DNA of 38,712 bases from Candidatus Mediterraneibacter colneyensis (GTDB lineage Bacteria > Bacillota > Clostridia > Lachnospirales > Lachnospiraceae), in the NCBI GenBank assembly GCA_019114745.1, contig DXEY01000115.1, positions 1 to 38,712 on the forward strand, read 5' to 3'. A model generated the notes under the pieces. That model saw only the letters and a list, made by a program, of their open reading frames with translations, was not told the origin of the DNA and searched no databases. Position 1 is the first letter of the stretch; every line of letters begins with the position of its first letter. The position numbers and the translations under genes are program-made. Positions 8,667 to 16,702 of the stretch are shown here, in pieces.

Positions 8667-10235
8667 CTACAATTGCTGTCTGTAATAGCTGAAGAAATCG
8701 GAAATCTTTCCAACTGCCTCTTTCAGTACTTCGATCCGCGGGAGATAGACGACGCGGAAATGATCCGGCTCCGCCCAGTTGAAACCGCCGCCGTGGATCA
8801 GCAGGATTTTTTTCTCCCGCAGAAGATCTAAGGCAAACTGTTCGTCATTACTGATATTGAACTTTTTCACATCCATCTTTGGGAAGATGTAAAAAGCTGC
8901 TTTCGGCTTTACTGCGGTGATCCCGGGGATGTCTGTCAGCGCTTTGTAAATGTAATCACGCTGTTCACGAATCCGCCCGCCGGGTGCAATATAATCGTTC
9001 ACGCTCTGATGACCGCCCAGCGCGGTCTGAACGATAGACTGTGCCGGGACATTGGAACAGAGGCGCATGTTGGAGAGCATCTTCAGCCCTTCGATATAAT
9101 CGGAGGCAATCTTTTTATTTCCGCTTAAGATCATCCAGCCGATGCGGAATCCGGCGATCATGTGTGACTTTGACAATCCGCTGAACGTCACACAGAACAG
9201 ATCCGGAGCCAGGGATGCGATGGAAATGTGTTCGTCATCGTCCATTACAAGGCGGTCATAGATCTCATCCGAGAAGATGATGAGCTGGTGTTCCCTTGCC
9301 ACATTCACGATATCCTGGAGCACTTCCTTCGGATAGAGCGCGCCTGTCGGGTTGTTCGGATTGATGATGACGATCGCTTTTGTGTGGCCTGTGATCTTTT
9401 TCCTGATGTCGTCGATATCAGGATACCACTCCGACGCTTCGTCGCAGACATAATGCACAGCCTTTCCTCCGGCGAGTGTGGCGCAGGCTGTCCACAGGGG
9501 ATAATCAGGGGAAGGGATGAGGATCTCGTCTCCGTCATCCAGCAGAGCGGACATACAGATATTGATCAGCTCGCTAACCCCGTTTCCGGTATAAATATCT
9601 TCAATGGCGACGTTCGGAATCTTCTTGAGCTGGGCGTACTGCATGATCGCCTTTCTGGCTGAGAAACGCCCCTGGGCATGGGAATAGCCCTCGCATTCGG
9701 TCAACTGCCGGCGCATATCGTAAATAACTTCGTCCGGCGTCTGGAAGCCGAAAGGCGCCGGATTCCCGATGTTCAGTTTCAGGATCTGGGTTCCGGATTC
9801 CTCCATTTTCGTGGCTTCATCCACGACCGGCCCGCGAACGTCATACAACACATTGTCAAGTTTTGAAGATTTCTTAAATGTTCTCATTTTTACAGCCCCC
9901 GTAGTATTCATATATTGATCAGTGCCTGTCTGTGACAGCGCGGACGCCGCCGTCTGTGACAGCGCGGACGCCGCCGTCTGTGCGGCGGGATTCTCCGCCT
10001 GGTTCCCGTTTTCCGGCTCGTCTCCGCGGAGCCAGCCCTCATCCACCTGGAGCGTTTCCGCGAGAAACCGCAGGATATCCGGGCGCGGAAGGGTCTTGCC
10101 GCTTACATACTGGCTGATATGGCTCTTGCCGAGCTTGACTCCGCTTTCAGATGCGGCGCGGATGAGATCAACCTGTTTTCTGCCCTGCTGCTCCATGGCT
10201 GACCGGAGCCGGACGGCAAAAATTTCTTTGGACAT
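8667..10235 (-). CDS. XRE-type helix-turn-helix fused to PLP aminotransferase (AlaA-like)
   Basis: One 522-residue protein joins a DNA-binding domain to a class I/II aminotransferase. Residues about 1-65 are a lambda-repressor-like HTH (KQVDLIRAA...GKSHISQYVSGKTLPRP). A low-complexity linker with repeated TAASALSQ follows (about 80-110). From about 117 it is a complete fold-type I aminotransferase with substrate-site motifs LNIGNPAPFGF, ILIPSPDYPLW, INPNNPTGA, FSDEIYDRL, the PLP Lys356 in SGLSKSHM and FRIGWM. The enzyme half resembles AlaA-type alanine/glutamate-pyruvate aminotransferases. The start is the ATG at 10235, 12 bases after AAGGAG; an upstream in-frame ATG lacks a ribosome site. 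MocR/PdxR regulators join GntR-type HTHs to aminotransferase folds; here the HTH is XRE-type. The fusion is seen in one open frame; the regulatory role is inference. Confidence 0.9.
   Translation of the reverse strand: MSKEIFAVRLRSAMEQQGRKQVDLIRAASESGVKLGKSHISQYVSGKTLPRPDILRFLAETLQVDEGWLRGDEPENGNQAENPAAQTAASALSQTAASALSQTGTDQYMNTTGAVKMRTFKKSSKLDNVLYDVRGPVVDEATKMEESGTQILKLNIGNPAPFGFQTPDEVIYDMRRQLTECEGYSHAQGRFSARKAIMQYAQLKKIPNVAIEDIYTGNGVSELINICMSALLDDGDEILIPSPDYPLWTACATLAGGKAVHYVCDEASEWYPDIDDIRKKITGHTKAIVIINPNNPTGALYPKEVLQDIVNVAREHQLIIFSDEIYDRLVMDDDEHISIASLAPDLFCVTFSGLSKSHMIAGFRIGWMILSGNKKIASDYIEGLKMLSNMRLCSNVPAQSIVQTALGGHQSVNDYIAPGGRIREQRDYIYKALTDIPGITAVKPKAAFYIFPKMDVKKFNISNDEQFALDLLREKKILLIHGGGFNWAEPDHFRVVYLPRIEVLKEAVGKISDFFSYYRQQL
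9928..9982. repeat. 24-bp tandem repeat in the interdomain linker
   Basis: The unit GTCTGTGACAGCGCGGACGC+CGCC occurs at 9928-9951 and 9952-9975, with a partial third copy. It encodes the repeated TAASALSQ linker of the XRE-aminotransferase in frame, so copy-number change by slippage would lengthen or shorten the linker without a frameshift. Confidence 0.9.
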
Positions 10236-10251
10236 GATGTGAATCTCCTTG

Positions 10252-10340
10252 AGTTCAAAATAAAATATAAAGTTCAATTTGCGTTGTGGATACTATAACA
10301 TAAATGGGAGGGAAGTTCAATATAAAATGAGAAAGTTCAA
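10252..10340. promoter_or_regulatory. Four AGTTCAA repeats, candidate operator array of the XRE-aminotransferase
   Basis: Direct copies of AGTTCAA start at 10252, 10271, 10314 and 10334. They form two pairs with 19- and 20-base periods, about two helical turns, and the two pairs are 62-63 bases apart. The array covers the start-proximal leader and promoter of the minus-strand XRE-aminotransferase. One copy supplies the promoter's -35 box. The bound protein is most simply the gene's own XRE domain (inference). Confidence 0.65.
10292..10320 (-). promoter_or_regulatory. Promoter of the XRE-aminotransferase gene
   Basis: On the minus strand, -35 TTGAAC (10320 to 10315) and -10 TATAGT (10297 to 10292) are separated by 17 bases. 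The -35 is the complement of one AGTTCAA repeat, so a protein bound there would block RNA polymerase. Transcription would start near 10285, about 50 bases before the ATG. Confidence 0.6.
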
Positions 10341-10351
10341 AATTATTAATT

Positions 10352-10878
10352 CTATTTTGCCTGACGCCATCTTTTTAAAATGTTTTCGTCCGACTCATGA
10401 GGATATTTCTGTATAAGCTGATAAATATCTGCAATGTCTGCAACCTTTTCTTCCAGCTCAGCAGCAGTCTCCTCGAGAGTTTTCTTCTACCAGATCACTT
10501 AAGTTACACATTTGGTTCAACTCCTCTCCAAGATTATGGTTGACTTCGATTTGGAATTGTATTTAGCATTGCTGTCAGTTGGGAATGGTTTTCGGCTTTT
10601 TCGTTCAGGCAGATCATGATAACTGCCAGTTTATCATATCCCTTTAGATGATCGGGAATCCCTGGAACGAGGTCAGCTTTGATCATTTTATATTCGGATA
10701 TGGCGTTTCCTATCGATATAGGTGCGCCCATACAAATCCATATGGAATAGACTTTTTTAATATCGTCATATCTTGAGTTAGAAAATTCTGTTCCAAGCTG
10801 AGAGGATATCAGTCTTGCTCCATAAAAAATACCGCGGGTTACGATATCATATCCGGCAGAGGAACACAATAACTTTTT
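10352..10878 (-). pseudogene. Decayed PDDEXK_2/Rpn-family nuclease-like gene
   Basis: Pieces of one protein are spread over two broken frames. The upstream piece (KKLLCSSAGYDIVTRG..., to a stop at 10534) reads like the middle of the PDDEXK_2/Rpn family of recombination-promoting nuclease or putative transposase proteins common in Lachnospiraceae (FYGARLISSQ, NSRYDDIKKVYSIWICM, AVIMICLNEKAE). The downstream piece, EELNQMCNLSDLVE (about 10482-10526), continues after a one-base frameshift as KTLEETAAELEEK... to ILKRWRQAK and a stop at 10352, a typical tail for this family. The N-terminal part is missing behind an in-frame TAG at 10881-10879. The catalytic core is absent, so this is a remnant. 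Family naming is from memory of conserved blocks. Confidence 0.65.
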
Positions 10879-10909
10879 CTATTAAGCACATCTCCCAAAT
10901 GCTCAAAAA

Positions 10910-10936
10910 TTAGCACTCAACCCTTGACAGTGCTAA
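10910..10936. promoter_or_regulatory. CIRCE element (HrcA operator) upstream of clpB
   Basis: TTAGCACTC (10910-10918), nine bases, then CAGTGCTAA (10928-10936). This matches the CIRCE consensus TTAGCACTC-N9-GAGTGCTAA at 17 of 18 positions. It places clpB under HrcA repression, relieved by heat or protein-folding stress. Confidence 0.93.
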
Positions 10937-10952
10937 CAACTATTGCTATATT
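10924..10952 (+). promoter_or_regulatory. Sigma-A promoter of clpB inside the CIRCE element
   Basis: The -35 TTGACA (10924-10929) is a perfect consensus and lies in the CIRCE spacer and right arm. The -10 TATATT (10947-10952) follows after 17 bases. HrcA on CIRCE would cover the -35 directly. Confidence 0.85.
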
Positions 10953-11003
10953 ACTAATAGAACACGAAAATAATCAGTGTTTGCCTAAAAGGAGGGAAGT
11001 ACC

Positions 11004-13607
11004 ATGAATATCAGTAAATTTACCCAGAACTCAGTACAGGCTGTACAGAACTGCGAGAAGATCGCGGCGGACAACGGCAATCAGGAGCTGGCGCAGGAAC
11101 ATCTGTTGTATGCGCTGCTCAGCCAGGATGACAGCCTGATTTTAAAATTACTTGAAAAAATGAGCATCCAGGGCCAGCTCTTCATGAACAGTGTGGAGCA
11201 GGCGATCGGTAAGCGGCCGAAAGTCCAGGGCGGCCAGGCTTATGTCGGACAGGATCTCAACAATGTACTCATCCATGCAGAGGATGAGGCGAAACAGATG
11301 GGAGACGAATATGTGTCCGTTGAGCATCTGTTCCTTGCCCTGTTAAAATATGCCAATAGAGATATGAAGCAGTTGTTCCGGGAGTTCGGGATCAGCCGGG
11401 AGGGCTTCCTCCATGCGCTGTCCACAGTCAGGGGAAACCAGCGGGTGACCAGCGACAATCCCGAGGCAACTTATGATACGCTGAACAAATACGGGCAGGA
11501 TCTGGTGGAGCGCGCCAGGGATCAGAAGCTCGATCCGGTGATCGGACGGGACGAGGAGATCCGCAACGTGATCCGTATCCTGTCGCGTAAGACAAAGAAT
11601 AACCCTGTGCTGATCGGTGAGCCCGGCGTAGGTAAGACGGCAGTTGTGGAAGGACTGGCGCAGCGTATCGTCAGCGGCGATGTGCCGGAAGGACTGAAAG
11701 AAAAGACGATCTTTTCCCTTGATATGGGCGCTCTCGTGGCGGGGGCAAAATACCGCGGCGAGTTTGAGGAACGTCTGAAAGCAGTTCTGGAAGAAGTAAA
11801 GAACAGCGACGGCAGGATCATCCTGTTCATCGATGAGCTGCATACGATCGTGGGCGCGGGCAAGACGGACGGCGCGATGGACGCCGGAAATATGTTAAAG
11901 CCTATGCTGGCAAGAGGCGAACTGCACTGTATCGGCGCGACGACGCTGGACGAGTACCGGGAATATATCGAGAAAGACGCGGCTCTGGAACGGCGGTTCC
12001 AGCCGGTTATGGTAGATGAACCTACCGTGGAGGATGCGATCTCTATTTTGCGAGGCCTGAAAGAACGCTATGAAGTATTCCACGGCGTAAAGATCACGGA
12101 CAGCGCCCTTGTGGCGGCTGCCACCCTGTCGAACCGCTATATTTCAGACCGGTTCCTGCCGGACAAAGCGATCGACCTTGTAGACGAGGCGTGCGCTCTT
12201 ATAAAGACGGAACTGGATTCCATGCCGACAGAGCTGGATGAACTCCGCAGGCGTGTGATGCAGCTTGAGATCGAGGAGGAAGCGCTGAAAAAAGAAGAGG
12301 ATCGGCTGAGCCGGGAGCGCCTGGAACATCTCCAGGAAGAACTGGCAGGGCTGAAAGAAGAGTACGCCGGAAAGAAAGTCCAGTGGGAGAATGAAAAGAC
12401 TTCCGTGGAGCGCGTCCAGAAGATCCGTGAGGAGATCGAGCAGGTCAACAAAGAGATCCAGAAAGCACAGAGAGACTACGACCTGAACAAGATGGCGGAA
12501 CTGCAGTACGGCAGGCTGCCTGAGCTTCAGAAACAGCTCGAGGATGAGGAGGAAAAGGTAAAAGAAAAGGATCTCTCCCTTGTCCATGAGTCTGTGACCG
12601 ACGAGGAAATCGCCCGTATCGTGTCGCGGTGGACAGGAATCCCGGTGTCGAAGTTAAATGAGAGCGAGCGGAATAAGACGCTCCATCTCGCAGACGAACT
12701 ACACAAACGTGTCATCGGACAGGATGAGGGCGTGGAGCTGGTGACTGAGGCGATCATCCGTTCAAAAGCCGGGATAAAAGATCCGGGCAAGCCGATCGGT
12801 TCGTTCCTGTTCCTGGGTCCTACGGGAGTCGGAAAGACAGAGCTCGCAAAAGCCCTTGCCCAGAGCCTGTTTGATGATGAGAATAATATGGTGCGTATCG
12901 ACATGAGCGAGTACATGGAGAAATATTCCGTGTCCCGTCTGATCGGAGCGCCTCCGGGATATGTGGGGTACGATGAGGGCGGACAGCTCACCGAGGCAGT
13001 CAGAAGGAAGCCTTATTCTGTCGTACTGTTCGACGAGGTGGAGAAGGCGCACCCTGATGTGTTCAACGTGCTGCTCCAGGTGCTGGACGACGGACGGATC
13101 ACGGACTCCCAGGGACGTACGGTGGACTTTAAGAATACGATCCTGATCATGACCTCCAATATCGGGGCAAACTATCTGCTCGAGGGTATCCGCGAGGACG
13201 GCTCGATCGATGACCAGAGCGAACAGATGGTGATGAATGATCTGAAGGCGCATTTCAGACCGGAGTTTTTGAACCGGCTGGACGAAATAATCATGTTCAG
13301 ACCATTGACGAAACAGAATATCCGTGCCATTATTGATTTGTTAGTGGCAGATGTCAACCGGCGCCTGGCGGAACGGGAGCTGAAGATCGAGCTGACAGAA
13401 GCGGCGAAGGACTATGTCGTCGAGGGCGGTTACGATCCGATGTACGGCGCAAGACCGCTGAAGAGATATCTGCAGAAGAATGTAGAGACGCTTGCGGCGC
13501 GCCTGATCCTTGCCGGCAATGTGGGCAGGGAAGATACGATCCTGATCGATGTGAAAGACGGAAGCCTTTGTGCTGAAGTAAAAGGACAGATCGTGGCGGC
13601 AGGCTGA
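11004..13607 (+). CDS. clpB: ATP-dependent chaperone ClpB
   Basis: ClpB is a hexameric AAA+ disaggregase that, with DnaK, extracts and threads proteins from heat-induced aggregates in the cytoplasm. The 867 residues have an N-terminal substrate domain (about 1-145), AAA-1 with Walker A GEPGVGKT at 205-212, a long coiled-coil M domain (about 395-535, KKEEDRLSRERLEHLQEEL region), AAA-2 with Walker A GPTGVGKT at 605-612 and a C-terminal D2 small domain. Pore-loop motif AGAKYRGEFEERL is present. Length is typical and no ClpP-binding tripeptide was noticed. The ATG follows AAAGGAGGGAAGTACC. Control is by CIRCE and HrcA; dinB follows after 13 bases. Confidence 0.97.
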   Translation: MNISKFTQNSVQAVQNCEKIAADNGNQELAQEHLLYALLSQDDSLILKLLEKMSIQGQLFMNSVEQAIGKRPKVQGGQAYVGQDLNNVLIHAEDEAKQMGDEYVSVEHLFLALLKYANRDMKQLFREFGISREGFLHALSTVRGNQRVTSDNPEATYDTLNKYGQDLVERARDQKLDPVIGRDEEIRNVIRILSRKTKNNPVLIGEPGVGKTAVVEGLAQRIVSGDVPEGLKEKTIFSLDMGALVAGAKYRGEFEERLKAVLEEVKNSDGRIILFIDELHTIVGAGKTDGAMDAGNMLKPMLARGELHCIGATTLDEYREYIEKDAALERRFQPVMVDEPTVEDAISILRGLKERYEVFHGVKITDSALVAAATLSNRYISDRFLPDKAIDLVDEACALIKTELDSMPTELDELRRRVMQLEIEEEALKKEEDRLSRERLEHLQEELAGLKEEYAGKKVQWENEKTSVERVQKIREEIEQVNKEIQKAQRDYDLNKMAELQYGRLPELQKQLEDEEEKVKEKDLSLVHESVTDEEIARIVSRWTGIPVSKLNESERNKTLHLADELHKRVIGQDEGVELVTEAIIRSKAGIKDPGKPIGSFLFLGPTGVGKTELAKALAQSLFDDENNMVRIDMSEYMEKYSVSRLIGAPPGYVGYDEGGQLTEAVRRKPYSVVLFDEVEKAHPDVFNVLLQVLDDGRITDSQGRTVDFKNTILIMTSNIGANYLLEGIREDGSIDDQSEQMVMNDLKAHFRPEFLNRLDEIIMFRPLTKQNIRAIIDLLVADVNRRLAERELKIELTEAAKDYVVEGGYDPMYGARPLKRYLQKNVETLAARLILAGNVGREDTILIDVKDGSLCAEVKGQIVAAG

Positions 13608-13620
13608 GCAGGGGACGGGC

Positions 13621-14877
13621 ATGACATCCATTATCTTTCATATTGATGTAAATTCAGCTTATCTGAGCTGGACTGCTGTAGAACAATTAAAGAACGGAGC
13701 CAAAGTAGATCTGCGCGAGATACCAGCCATCATCGGGGGAGACCAGAAGTCCCGGCATGGCGTGGTGCTCGCCAAATCTCCTGCGGCAAAACGATATGGC
13801 ATCCGCACGGGGGAACCTGTTGCGAATGCCTTTCGCAAGTGCCCGAATCTCGCGGTATATCCGCCGGATCACAGAATGTACCGGGAAAAGAGCCGTATGC
13901 TCATGGAGTACCTTCGGACATTTACGAAAGAGATCGAGCAGGTCAGCGTGGACGAGTGCTATATGGATTTTACGGAGATCGCGGGGCGCTATCATTCCCC
14001 GGTGGACGGAGCTGTGGAGATCAGGGACGGAATCCGGGAAAAATTCGGATTCACAGTGAATATCGGCATATCAACGAATAAACTTCTGGCGAAGATGGCG
14101 TCGGATTTTGAGAAGCCGGACCGGATCCACACGCTGTTTCCGGAAGAAATCAAAGAGAAAATGTGGCCGCTCCCCATCGGGGAACTGTACATGGCGGGCC
14201 GCTCGAGCGTAGAGACATTGAAAAAGCTGGAGATCAATACGATCGGGGATCTGGCGCAGTCTGACCTGAAGCTGATCATGCTCCACCTGAAGAGCCACGG
14301 AAAGATGCTGTGGGAATTTGCCAACGGGATCGGAGCATCCACTGTACAGTCCGTGCCGGAGGAGGCAAAGGGGATCGGAAACTCTACCACACTGCGCGAG
14401 GATGCGGCGACGTACGAGGAGGTCGTGCCCATATTCGGAGAACTGGCAGAAAGCGTGTCGGGACGGCTGAAAAAAGCAGGAAAGAAAGCCGGCATGGTGA
14501 GCATGGAGATCAAGTATTATGACTTTCGCACCATTTCACATCAGATCCAGCTTGAGAAACCTTCTAACGACAGGAACGTATTAAAAGAGACGGCGTGCAG
14601 TCTTTTTCTGGAAGTGTGGAGCGGGGAGCCGGTGCGCCTGCTGGGGATCCGGACTTCCAAGCTGGAGGATGAGACGGCGCCGGAACAGCTCTCGATCTTC
14701 GACATCGAAATACCGAAAGAGCCGGACGAAAAACATAAACGGCTCAAAAAAGCGATGGACGAGCTCAACGAGAGGTTCGGCGAAGGCGCGGTCATGAAAG
14801 CCAGCCTGATGCCGAAGAAAAAGACAGATCAGGAGCAGACGGGAGGAAAACAGCCAAATGAAAGAAAAAAATTATAA
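13621..14877 (+). CDS. dinB: DNA polymerase IV (Y family, DinB)
   Basis: Pol IV copies past damaged bases with low fidelity. The 418 residues start with the Y-family motif FHIDVNSAYLSW (catalytic Asp9), have the second metal site SVDECYMDF with Asp111 and Glu112, then thumb motifs (GISTNKLLAKMASDFEKPD, a helix-hairpin-helix near INTIGDLAQ) and a little-finger domain. The tail beyond about 385 is charged and of low complexity; I saw no clear clamp-binding motif beyond the QLSIFD-like segment near residue 358. The ATG is 13 bases after the clpB stop with only a weak GGGGACGGGC ribosome site. No LexA/SOS box was seen, so expression may depend on the clpB promoter. Confidence 0.95.
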   Translation: MTSIIFHIDVNSAYLSWTAVEQLKNGAKVDLREIPAIIGGDQKSRHGVVLAKSPAAKRYGIRTGEPVANAFRKCPNLAVYPPDHRMYREKSRMLMEYLRTFTKEIEQVSVDECYMDFTEIAGRYHSPVDGAVEIRDGIREKFGFTVNIGISTNKLLAKMASDFEKPDRIHTLFPEEIKEKMWPLPIGELYMAGRSSVETLKKLEINTIGDLAQSDLKLIMLHLKSHGKMLWEFANGIGASTVQSVPEEAKGIGNSTTLREDAATYEEVVPIFGELAESVSGRLKKAGKKAGMVSMEIKYYDFRTISHQIQLEKPSNDRNVLKETACSLFLEVWSGEPVRLLGIRTSKLEDETAPEQLSIFDIEIPKEPDEKHKRLKKAMDELNERFGEGAVMKASLMPKKKTDQEQTGGKQPNERKKL

Positions 14878-15871
14878 TCTGGAGCTGGTCAGGATGGTTT
14901 CCTTTCTCCTGGTCATTGCGATCCATGTAAGCAATTATTTCTGCCGGGATTTCGGGGAGATCACAAAGGGAGAATATCTTTTTTCCCTTGTGATCGATAC
15001 TGCCGCCAGGGTGAGCGTCCCGTGCTTTTTCATGATATCGGGCGCGCTGCTCCTCGGGAGGGAAGAGCCGCTGAGAAAACACGGGAAGCGTCTGGTGCGT
15101 TTCCTGACAGCGCTTATTGTCTGGAGTCTGGTCTATTATCTGTGGAATACGTTTTATATGGGGAGTTCTTATGATCTGAGGGAGATCCTCTATGTTCCGG
15201 CGGAAGCGCATCTCTGGTATCTGTACGCCATGATCCCGATCTATCTGGTACTGCCGTTTTTCCAGGTGATGTGCCGGAATATGAATCTGAAGCTGGAGAA
15301 AGTGTTTCTCATTGTGACGACAGGGGCGGTGCTGGTCAATTACGGACTGTGGCTGTTCGGGGCAGAGGCGTATTACGATCTGCCTCTGGTCGGGGACAGG
15401 ATCTATGCGTACTATGTGTTTGTGGGATATTATATCTATAAGTACAGGCGGCATATACGGCTGAGCCAGAAGAGTGCGGCTGTGATCTGCCTGATCAGCC
15501 TTGCGGCGGCGTTTGGAACGACATGGGGCGTTACAGAACTGTATGGAAAACATTACGAGGGAGCGCTGACGTATGCGTGTCCGTTTATCGCGCTTGCATC
15601 GGTTATGTTCTTCCTGTTTATGCTCCGGCTCAAAGACGCGCATTTCATGCCGGGAGAGCGGACGCGGAAGGTGATCGACCTGTTTTGCGGCTGTTCCTTC
15701 GGAATTTACCTGATCCATATCCTGTTTCTTGACAACTATAAGAAATACATGGAGCCGTACGACCTCTCGGCCTGGATCGCGGTGCCGGCGCTCATCGTGG
15801 GAATCGCACTTGTATCATTCGTGTGCGTGTGGCTGATCCGGAAAGTGCCGGGCGGCAGGAAGATCACCTAG
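14858..15871 (+). CDS. Acyltransferase 3 family membrane protein
   Basis: This polytopic membrane protein of the acyltransferase-3 (OafA/NolL/VanT-N) group usually transfers acyl groups to surface polysaccharides or wall components. The 337 residues open with the family signature LELVRMVSFLLVIAIHVSNYF (His22 is the conserved His) and contain about ten hydrophobic segments. The later block VPCFFMISGALLLGRE matches the family's F-x-x-S-G-[FY] region. The gene overlaps the end of dinB by 20 bases with its own GGGAGGAAAA site, so it is co-transcribed. No acceptor can be named from the sequence. Confidence 0.85.
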   Translation: MKEKNYNLELVRMVSFLLVIAIHVSNYFCRDFGEITKGEYLFSLVIDTAARVSVPCFFMISGALLLGREEPLRKHGKRLVRFLTALIVWSLVYYLWNTFYMGSSYDLREILYVPAEAHLWYLYAMIPIYLVLPFFQVMCRNMNLKLEKVFLIVTTGAVLVNYGLWLFGAEAYYDLPLVGDRIYAYYVFVGYYIYKYRRHIRLSQKSAAVICLISLAAAFGTTWGVTELYGKHYEGALTYACPFIALASVMFFLFMLRLKDAHFMPGERTRKVIDLFCGCSFGIYLIHILFLDNYKKYMEPYDLSAWIAVPALIVGIALVSFVCVWLIRKVPGGRKIT

Positions 15872-15885
15872 TAAAATCATAAATA

Positions 15886-16545
15886 TCATGGCAGAAGGAA
15901 CGCATACATTACGACAAAGTGGCAGGCGCTTCCTCCCATGACGAAGAGATGGAAGATCTCGTGGCTTCCGAAGTTTCTGTGCCTGCTGTTAAAAATCGGA
16001 AGTTTCAGAGCGTAGATCACTCCGCCCACTGTGTATATAATGCCTCCGGCAAGGAGCCAGCCAAAAGCGGCAGGAGACATGTTGTTCAGGATCTGGGTAA
16101 ATGCCAGCACGCAGGTCCATCCCATGCCGATATACAGCACGGAGGACACCCACTTGGGGCAGTAGACCCAGAACGCTTTGATCAGGATGCCCGCGATTGC
16201 GATCGCCCAGACGACAGATAACAGGATAATGCCTGTCCTGCCTTTGAGAACGAGCAGGCAGACAGGGGTATAGCTCCCTGCGATCAGGACGGAGATCATC
16301 ATGTGATCGATCTTCTTCAGTATGGTATTTACTTTTTTTGAAATATCGAATGTATGGTAGGTTGTACTTGCCGCATATAGCAGGATCAGACTTGCCGCGT
16401 AAATAGCGAGTGAGACGACATAGATTCTGCCCGGTTCGCTTGCCGCCTTGATCAGAAGCGGTACGGCGGCAAAGATTGCCATCAGCATTCCGATAAAATG
16501 TGTGATTGCGCTGCCGGGTTCTTTGATATGTTTTTTCTTTTCCAT
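15886..16545 (-). CDS. Hemolysin III / PAQR-family membrane protein
   Basis: The 219 residues form seven predicted membrane helices with the PAQR/hemolysin III signature: SAITHFIGML near the start, TYHTFDISKK after helix 3 and HEIFHLFVMGGSACHF near the end. The conserved Ser, His, Asp and His residues form a putative metal site. Members were first linked to haemolysis in Bacillus cereus, but the general function is unsettled and probably involves membrane lipids. The ATG at 16545 is chosen because GGGAGGT lies 7 bases upstream; an earlier ATG lacks one. The gene converges on the acyltransferase with only 14 bases between stops. Confidence 0.9.
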   Translation of the reverse strand: MEKKKHIKEPGSAITHFIGMLMAIFAAVPLLIKAASEPGRIYVVSLAIYAASLILLYAASTTYHTFDISKKVNTILKKIDHMMISVLIAGSYTPVCLLVLKGRTGIILLSVVWAIAIAGILIKAFWVYCPKWVSSVLYIGMGWTCVLAFTQILNNMSPAAFGWLLAGGIIYTVGGVIYALKLPIFNSRHRNFGSHEIFHLFVMGGSACHFVVMYAFLLP

Positions 16546-16580
16546 AGTATGCACCTCCCGGATGTAATGAATCTGACAAG

Positions 16581-16606
16581 TGGTTTTTAAAACCATATCT
16601 AGTATA
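16581..16606 (-). promoter_or_regulatory. Palindrome and -10-like box upstream of the hemolysin III gene
   Basis: TGGTTTTTAAAACCA (16581-16595) is a 6-base inverted repeat around a 3-base centre. It sits just downstream of a TATACT -10-like box on the minus strand (16606 to 16601). No convincing -35 was seen. It could be an operator or a leader hairpin. Confidence 0.3.
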
Positions 16607-16659
16607 TGCACATATTACATCAGAGATTCATAAAAATCAACTATAAAATTAAACAAAAT

Positions 16660-16683
16660 AAAAACCGGGTCTCCCCGGTTTTT
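16660..16683 (-). terminator. Terminator of the carbamate kinase gene
   Basis: AAAAACCGGG (16660-16669) pairs perfectly with CCCGGTTTTT (16674-16683). Read on the minus strand it ends in a T run (GGTTTTTATTTTG), 20 bases after the arcC stop. It is symmetric and could also act on plus-strand transcripts. Confidence 0.85.
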
Positions 16684-16702
16684 GTTAAATATGGAAAAGA
16701 CA

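Noticed and set aside
14792..15718. Long minus-strand open frame opposite the acyltransferase gene
   Set aside because: Composition is rich in His, Gln and Arg as expected of an antisense frame; the plus-strand gene has clear family motifs and membrane segments.
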